Source: a virus
DNA: 26,683 bases
Direction: 5' to 3' (one strand)
Virus record (IMG/VR): IMGVR_UViG_3300001533_001770
Location: 1 to 26,683 of that record
The position numbers were made by a program, and so were the translations under genes. The notes below the pieces were generated by a model. That model had not been told where the DNA came from, did no database searches, and saw nothing but the letters and a program-made list of their open reading frames with translations. Shown here in pieces: positions 22,866-26,683 of the stretch. Position 1 is the stretch's first letter. Every line of letters begins with the position of its first letter.

Positions 22866-23072
22866 ATGACCCCACAAGACAGGGACGCTAGGATTAAAAT
22901 GCTGGCAAGAAGGATAATCACCCTTTTAGACAAAGACTGCACCGAAAAAGATGTTGAAGAAGCCCTGAAAAGCATCGAAGTTAAACCTTCTCCTATTAAT
23001 ATGAAATCCGGAGGGGAAGACTTCTTAAAGCTCAAACAACTTATTGAGAGGGATAAGATTGGATCACTTTGA
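22866..23072 (+). CDS. Small helical protein, unknown
   Basis: A 68-residue charged protein, mostly helical, with the pattern MTPQDRDARIKMLARRIITLLDKD and an acidic middle (DCTEKDVEEAL). ATG 22866 has GGGAG eight bases upstream, inside the end of the portal gene. An earlier in-frame TTG at 22851 would overlap the portal and has no ribosome site. It overlaps the next gene by 14 bases. Its position after the portal recalls small head-completion or scaffold-associated proteins, but no family is recognised. Confidence 0.7.
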   Translation: MTPQDRDARIKMLARRIITLLDKDCTEKDVEEALKSIEVKPSPINMKSGGEDFLKLKQLIERDKIGSL

Positions 23073-23607
23073 CGAGCAAACTAGGGCATTCCTATTTAAA
23101 AACTTAGAAAATGTAACAAGGGATGTCCAAGAACTATGTCGTGCTAGGGCCAAAACAGAGGCTCAGTTGGATATACTTTTAAACTTGTTTGAGAAGTACA
23201 CCAATCGGCTAGAGGGTTTTTATGATCATTGCCACAAACAATGCTTATCAACACAAGCTCAATTTAGCGAATTGAAAGACTTTGTATTGAGTATTAAAAA
23301 GGATATAAATATCGAGCACGATTTTGACGTAAAGAGTTTTAACGATAAAATACAAAAGGCCGGAGATTCTACTTTAAATTTCGAGAGAGTTGTGGCTCAA
23401 AGGTTCGCTGAAATAGATGCTAAAATAAAAGGATTAAAAATGGTGTCAAAAGAAAAACCTTCCGGAGGTGTACTAAAGAATTTCGGTAGTTCTTTGTTAG
23501 AAAAAGCTGTTCCTGTGGGGGTACTTTACGCTCTCTTAAGATTTTTGGAAAACAGTATTAAGGCTGTCTTTGACTTTGCTTCGAACCAAGTGGGAGGAAT
23601 ACAATGA
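23059..23607 (+). CDS. Coiled-coil protein with C-terminal hydrophobic segment
   Basis: A 182-residue protein. Residues 5-125 are helical and charged, with a likely coiled coil; the C-terminus has an uncharged glycine-rich turn (PSGGVLKNFGSS) and a hydrophobic helix AVPVGVLYALLRFLENSI (about 150-167) that could sit in or on a membrane. The chosen start is TTG 23059, with AGGGA five bases upstream; the earlier TTG 23044 has no site. It overlaps the following gene as ATGA. A membrane-linked role such as holin-like or head/tail-associated protein is only a possibility; no family is recognised. Confidence 0.68.
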   Translation: MDHFDEQTRAFLFKNLENVTRDVQELCRARAKTEAQLDILLNLFEKYTNRLEGFYDHCHKQCLSTQAQFSELKDFVLSIKKDINIEHDFDVKSFNDKIQKAGDSTLNFERVVAQRFAEIDAKIKGLKMVSKEKPSGGVLKNFGSSLLEKAVPVGVLYALLRFLENSIKAVFDFASNQVGGIQ

Positions 23608-24056
23608 TGTCTCTTTTGAAAAGGTTGTTTACACTCTCTGGTCTTTTAATTTTCGTGGCTACACTCTCTTTTGCAAGTGTAGATCCAAGACAAATTAGAA
23701 CAGTAAGTGACCATGTACTTTATACTACTCTTTACACCACAGGTCTAGTCGCACCAGAGGGTGGAGAGGGTTCTCTTGCTATATCTTCAGAACAGGAAAT
23801 AGACCTAAGTGACAAGGTTGATTCAAGATATAACATTACAGGTTTAACTCTTGTAACAGACGAAGAGATTAAGATCACCTTTTTGGGCCCCGGAATTAAC
23901 GCCAGTGATGGAAGTGACGAAGTAGGGGAGTTTTATTTGGGCGCAGGAGATGTAGGCGTTTATCCTATTCCTAATCTATCCGGGTTTAAACTTGAAGCTA
24001 CGGGGGATGCGGCCACTGTGTATTATTATGTTTGGTGTGCTAGGTTGAGAAATTAA
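23604..24056 (+). CDS. Small exported beta-rich protein, unknown
   Basis: A 150-residue protein with a Sec-type signal peptide: basic start (SLLKR), hydrophobic core TLSGLLIFVATLSF and a likely cut after Ala24 (SFA|SVDP). The mature part has alternating short strands and glycines (TTLYTTGLVAPEGGEGSLAISS, NITGLTLVTDEEIKITFLGP and VGEFYLGAGDVGVYPIPN), suggesting a beta sandwich. Ribosome site GGAGG lies six bases before ATG 23604 (a second ATG follows at 23607). It is coupled to the previous gene. It may be a secreted or outer-surface protein, or a virion protein that happens to be exported. No known family is recognised. Confidence 0.72.
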   Translation: MMSLLKRLFTLSGLLIFVATLSFASVDPRQIRTVSDHVLYTTLYTTGLVAPEGGEGSLAISSEQEIDLSDKVDSRYNITGLTLVTDEEIKITFLGPGINASDGSDEVGEFYLGAGDVGVYPIPNLSGFKLEATGDAATVYYYVWCARLRN

Positions 24057-24069
24057 GGGTGGTGTAGTA

Positions 24070-25329
24070 GTGTCAAGATTTTTCTTGGTATTTTTAGCAG
24101 GATTCATCCTGTCCTTCGCGGGGGGATTCTCTCCTTTAAAGGCTAATGGGGACACTCCTAGGTTCTTTAAACCAGTCAAAACAACAGGCTATACCTTTGC
24201 TGTTTGGAGTGACATGCATTATTCTGTCGCCCTTCCCAATAGATGTGGCGCAGTATTAGAATTTTTAGCTGAATACGAACCTAAGCCAACATTTCTAATG
24301 GTGACTGGTGATATAGGGATGTTTTCTACTTATTATGCCGACGGAGATACATTAGACAATGTTTGGCAATCGGTGAGAACCTTAACTACATGGTCAAAGT
24401 CTTCTGGGATATCTCTTGTGCCTATATTAGGGAATCATGAACCATCTTATGAGTTTACAGAATCTGAAGAAGAAGCATTTGTGGGTATGCCATACCCCCA
24501 AGTTCCAGATTCAGTTAGAACCTCTCATAGCGAGACATGGGACCCATATAGACTAGCCAGAAAGGCGTGGAGTAGTTACTTCAAAAACGAAGACTATTAC
24601 AGTAAAGATTTCCATTCTATTTCCGTGATGGCCATGTCGAATAATGTGGATACTTTATTCAATACAACTAATACACCTAGTCCTACTGCAAATTATGTTA
24701 GACTAGCTTATCCTATAATGAATCCTCCCGGAATACAGGATACATGTAGTTTGGGGGATTTGGACTGTTATGCCAAAATCTTGGCCCATAATGCAGATCA
24801 TTCTGGTTTCGTTACTCCGGGAAGTGATCAATGGGAATGGGCTAACGATCATCTTGAGTCTTCGAGCGCTATTTGGAACATAGTGGGTTTTCATAGAAGT
24901 GTTTATGCTCCTCATGGGCCAACCTCCTATGGAGATCCGGGTTTCGATGTTTATGTTCAGCGGCCCAATATATATAGTGCCAGATGGGGCATTATTCCCG
25001 ATTTAATCGACAGAGGTGCGAAATTATTCTTTCAAGGGGATGTTCACCAAGGTGCTGTAGTTGGCCCTGTTTACAAGGGGTCCGTAGATCCGCAGGGGGC
25101 ATATTTCGTCACTACTCATGCTGGGTATTCAACGCGGGTATTAAAGACTGCTTATGTACCCGACAATAGCCTTTTGTATCCGGATCCTGTTCCTGAAGAA
25201 AAACAGACGGGTGCTCATTTTGCGGTTTGTCATGTTTTCGGGAAAAGAATTCACCTAAAGATATATCATTTCGAATCATGCGATGATCCAGAGCCTTCGT
25301 TGGTATTTGAGAAAGGGATAAGACTATGA
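24070..25329 (+). CDS. Secreted calcineurin-like metallophosphoesterase
   Basis: Dinuclear metal phosphoesterase predicted to be exported; 419 residues. A signal peptide (SRFFLVFLAGFILSFAGGF) leads it. The metal ligands are all present: SDMH (Asp48, His50), VTGDIG (Asp81), LGNHE (Asn122, His123), FHRSVY (His275) and QGDVHQG (His326). Substrates in the family range from phosphodiesters and phosphoproteins to nucleotides and lipid A precursors, so none can be chosen. GTG 24070 has only a weak GGTGG ahead. It overlaps the next gene as ATGA. In a phage structural module a secreted phosphoesterase could act on the host surface, or be displayed on the particle to act on envelope glycans; both ideas are inference. 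Confidence 0.88.
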   Translation: MSRFFLVFLAGFILSFAGGFSPLKANGDTPRFFKPVKTTGYTFAVWSDMHYSVALPNRCGAVLEFLAEYEPKPTFLMVTGDIGMFSTYYADGDTLDNVWQSVRTLTTWSKSSGISLVPILGNHEPSYEFTESEEEAFVGMPYPQVPDSVRTSHSETWDPYRLARKAWSSYFKNEDYYSKDFHSISVMAMSNNVDTLFNTTNTPSPTANYVRLAYPIMNPPGIQDTCSLGDLDCYAKILAHNADHSGFVTPGSDQWEWANDHLESSSAIWNIVGFHRSVYAPHGPTSYGDPGFDVYVQRPNIYSARWGIIPDLIDRGAKLFFQGDVHQGAVVGPVYKGSVDPQGAYFVTTHAGYSTRVLKTAYVPDNSLLYPDPVPEEKQTGAHFAVCHVFGKRIHLKIYHFESCDDPEPSLVFEKGIRL

Positions 25330-26420
25330 GATTAGTTCTATTTGTTTTAATGTTATGCTTATCTCCTTTTTTCGCGAGAGCTACTCCTTATATGGAGCCT
25401 CCAGATTTATTTAGTGGCGTAGAAACAATGATTTTAAGAGCAGGAGTAGACGGTTATCCTATAGATGCTCAAGTACTAAGAGGAATAGGTTACTACAATA
25501 ACGACGGCACTATTAGTGATACTTTGACCACATTTGGAATAGGGATTATTGGCGGGCAGAATGTGCGTGCTGCCTTAATGACTAATTGGTGGGAGGACGG
25601 GGACGAGAGTGCGCGGCATAGGTTGCTATGGAGGGCCAATTTAGACTCTATACCCAGTAGTGCCGTGATTGTAAGGGCTAGATTATTCCTTCGGCCATGC
25701 CACGATTCCGAACGGGACCCCGATCTCACTATTATTATGGCTCATTCTATTGCTGGTTTAGTGGGTGGATGGCAACAAATAACCACCGGAACCAATATTT
25801 ATGGATTCCGTCTTTTACGGGATTGGGATCCTGAGAGTGTTAATTGGCATTATAGATTCGATCATCAGGATAGCACTTGGCATTCGTCCGGTATAACTGA
25901 CAGTGCTGGAACTTATCTTTGCGCGGAATGCCCCACTCCCGGCACTTATAATATTTTGGCTCAATTAAGTAGGACTGGAGACGGAAAAACAAGTTTTACT
26001 ACAATGGGACCCTATTGGGACGATGTTTATTTGGACATTCAAGCAGACAATATTTATTCAGGCTACGGAGACCAAGGAATCTTAAATGCAGATTACATTA
26101 ATGAACCAGTAACATATACCACGATAGGAAGGGCCAAAACCGTGATGGGTGCTGGGGGAAGTCTTAGAGGTTGGGTAGCATTAGATGTAACGAGACCAGT
26201 TTCAATGTGGCATTACGGGGTGTGGGCTAATTACGGTTTGTTATTGGACACCAATTTTAGCCAAGACTATCTTTCTTGGGGGTTTTGGTCAGAATATTAT
26301 GATGGTTATAGCCCGATGTTAGTAATCGAGTATCTTCACGCAAAGAGTGGGTCTCACCTCGGCGGCAGTAAAAGAAAGATCTCTCCCACAAAGATGTTTG
26401 ACAAAGGTATAAGTCCCTAA
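25326..26420 (+). CDS. Exported DNRLRE-domain protein
   Basis: A 364-residue protein with a signal peptide (LVLFVLMLCLSPFFARA, cut about residue 19). The rest resembles the DNRLRE/CBM96-like beta domain of surface and sugar-binding proteins: RHRLLWRANLDSIPSSAVIVRARLFLR, a stretch with WDPESVNWHYR, ARGWVALDVT-like GWVALDVTRPVSMW, and YGLLLDTN followed by WSEYYDGYSPMLVIEYL. These domains commonly bind carbohydrate or cell surfaces. ATG 25326 has AAGGGA eight bases upstream. The last roughly 25 residues are basic and outside the domain. It is followed by a frame-disrupted second copy, so the family is expanding here. Confidence 0.8.
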   Translation: MRLVLFVLMLCLSPFFARATPYMEPPDLFSGVETMILRAGVDGYPIDAQVLRGIGYYNNDGTISDTLTTFGIGIIGGQNVRAALMTNWWEDGDESARHRLLWRANLDSIPSSAVIVRARLFLRPCHDSERDPDLTIIMAHSIAGLVGGWQQITTGTNIYGFRLLRDWDPESVNWHYRFDHQDSTWHSSGITDSAGTYLCAECPTPGTYNILAQLSRTGDGKTSFTTMGPYWDDVYLDIQADNIYSGYGDQGILNADYINEPVTYTTIGRAKTVMGAGGSLRGWVALDVTRPVSMWHYGVWANYGLLLDTNFSQDYLSWGFWSEYYDGYSPMLVIEYLHAKSGSHLGGSKRKISPTKMFDKGISP

Positions 26421-26482
26421 ACTAAAAAAATAGGAGGAGTAAGTAATGAGAGAGTCAAGTTTCATTAAGCTAGGTTTAAGAA

Positions 26483-26488
26483 CCCCCC
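26483..26488 (+). repeat. C6 homopolymer tract
   Basis: Six C bases at the exact place where the two reading frames of the second DNRLRE gene must be joined. Lengths of 5 or 8 would keep the long frame open; 6 does not. Confidence 0.8.
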
Positions 26489-26506
26489 TCCCTCTATCCT
26501 CCTTCA

Positions 26507-26683
26507 ATGACAGCAAGTGTAGAGACTATGTTCCTTAGGTCTGGATCTGATGGTTTCCCCGAGGGAGGAAATGCACTAAGGGGCATAGGAGAGTATTACG
26601 ATGGAAGTTCTTATATAGATACCCTGACTACCTTTGGTGCTCTAGGCCAATTAAAGCCTTACCTGCTGCCTCGCATGGAAGAG
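26507..26683 (+). CDS. DNRLRE-type paralogue, alternative open frame (partial)
   Basis: The 59 codons to the window edge encode the conserved part of the second DNRLRE copy. No ribosome site precedes ATG 26507 (the upstream bases are pyrimidine-rich), so it is unlikely to be an efficient start by itself. No signal peptide is visible in either frame, unlike in the complete upstream copy. Confidence 0.5.
   Translation, partial: MTASVETMFLRSGSDGFPEGGNALRGIGEYYDGSSYIDTLTTFGALGQLKPYLLPRMEE

Larger units (their letters stand above)
26446..26683 (+). pseudogene. Second DNRLRE-type gene, frame-disrupted at a C6 tract, cut by window edge
   Basis: ATG 26446 has a strong GGAGGAG eight to nine bases upstream but opens only a 30-codon frame ending at TAG 26536-26538. 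In the next frame, from ATG 26507, the sequence ASVETMFLRSGSDGFP and ALRGIGEYYDGSS..DTLTTFG matches the N-terminus of the preceding DNRLRE protein (GVETMILRAGVDGYP, LRGIGYYNNDG..DTLTTFG). A stop at 26477-26479 lies ahead of it in that frame. Deleting one C from the six-C run at 26483-26488 would join both frames and give TPSLYPPS before the match, as in the paralogue's TPYMEPPD. It may be a broken gene, a phase-variable one or a sequencing error. The 3' part is outside the window. Confidence 0.65.

Noticed and set aside
1-26683. CRISPR array, tRNA or rRNA genes, and diversity-generating retroelement repeats.
   Set aside because: No regularly spaced repeats, cloverleaf-like segments or reverse transcriptase gene were noticed when reading both strands, though a covariance-model scan was not possible.

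Overview
The window looks like part of a tailed bacteriophage or prophage (Caudoviricetes), probably of a Gram-negative host. The phage assignment rests on a recognisable large terminase (18089-20962) followed by a portal protein (21011-22861), a flavin-dependent thymidylate synthase (thyX), a DEDDh exonuclease and many small, tightly overlapping genes of unknown function. The Gram-negative guess is inference from the surface-glycan genes and the Sec signal peptides. The host cannot be named from sequence alone. By eye the DNA is about 40-45% GC, with many AGA/AGG and ATA codons and several GTG/TTG starts.

Layout. One divergent control region (13397-13592) splits the window. On the minus strand, a single run of overlapping or nearly touching genes goes from 13396 off the left edge (more than 13 kb, no internal terminator seen). 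It holds a small conserved phage-type protein, thyX, and then a long sugar/glycan block: a UDP-arabinopyranose-mutase/RGP-like protein, a GT-B-like protein, a TylCIII/NovU-type sugar C-methyltransferase, a DUF3431 protein, an NDP-sugar reductase/epimerase, two radical SAM/SPASM enzymes, a zinc-ribbon methyltransferase, a GT4 glycosyltransferase, a CmcI-type methyltransferase/hydroxylase, glucose-1-phosphate cytidylyltransferase and CDP-glucose 4,6-dehydratase (cut by the edge). Together they look able to make, modify and attach an unusual CDP-linked 6-deoxysugar, possibly C-methylated.

On the plus strand, 13593-16928 holds small genes: a zinc-ribbon protein, the exonuclease, a helical protein, an acidic small protein, a miniature TnpB-like gene lacking its RuvC core and overlapping a PD-(D/E)XK nuclease, and a possible sigma factor. 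A strong intrinsic terminator (16954-16995) then separates this from the packaging/structural module: putative small terminase, large terminase interrupted by a 404-residue LAGLIDADG intein exactly in its Walker A motif, portal, two small proteins, then three genes whose products carry signal peptides (a small beta-rich protein, a metallophosphoesterase and a DNRLRE-type protein), and the start of a frame-disrupted paralogue of the last one.

The points most worth attention are the mini-TnpB/nuclease pair, the phage-borne glycan pathway with RGP and twin radical SAM enzymes, the intein in the ATPase P-loop, the secreted proteins placed directly after the portal, and the homopolymer frame disruption in the second DNRLRE gene. 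No capsid, tail or lysis gene is recognisable here.
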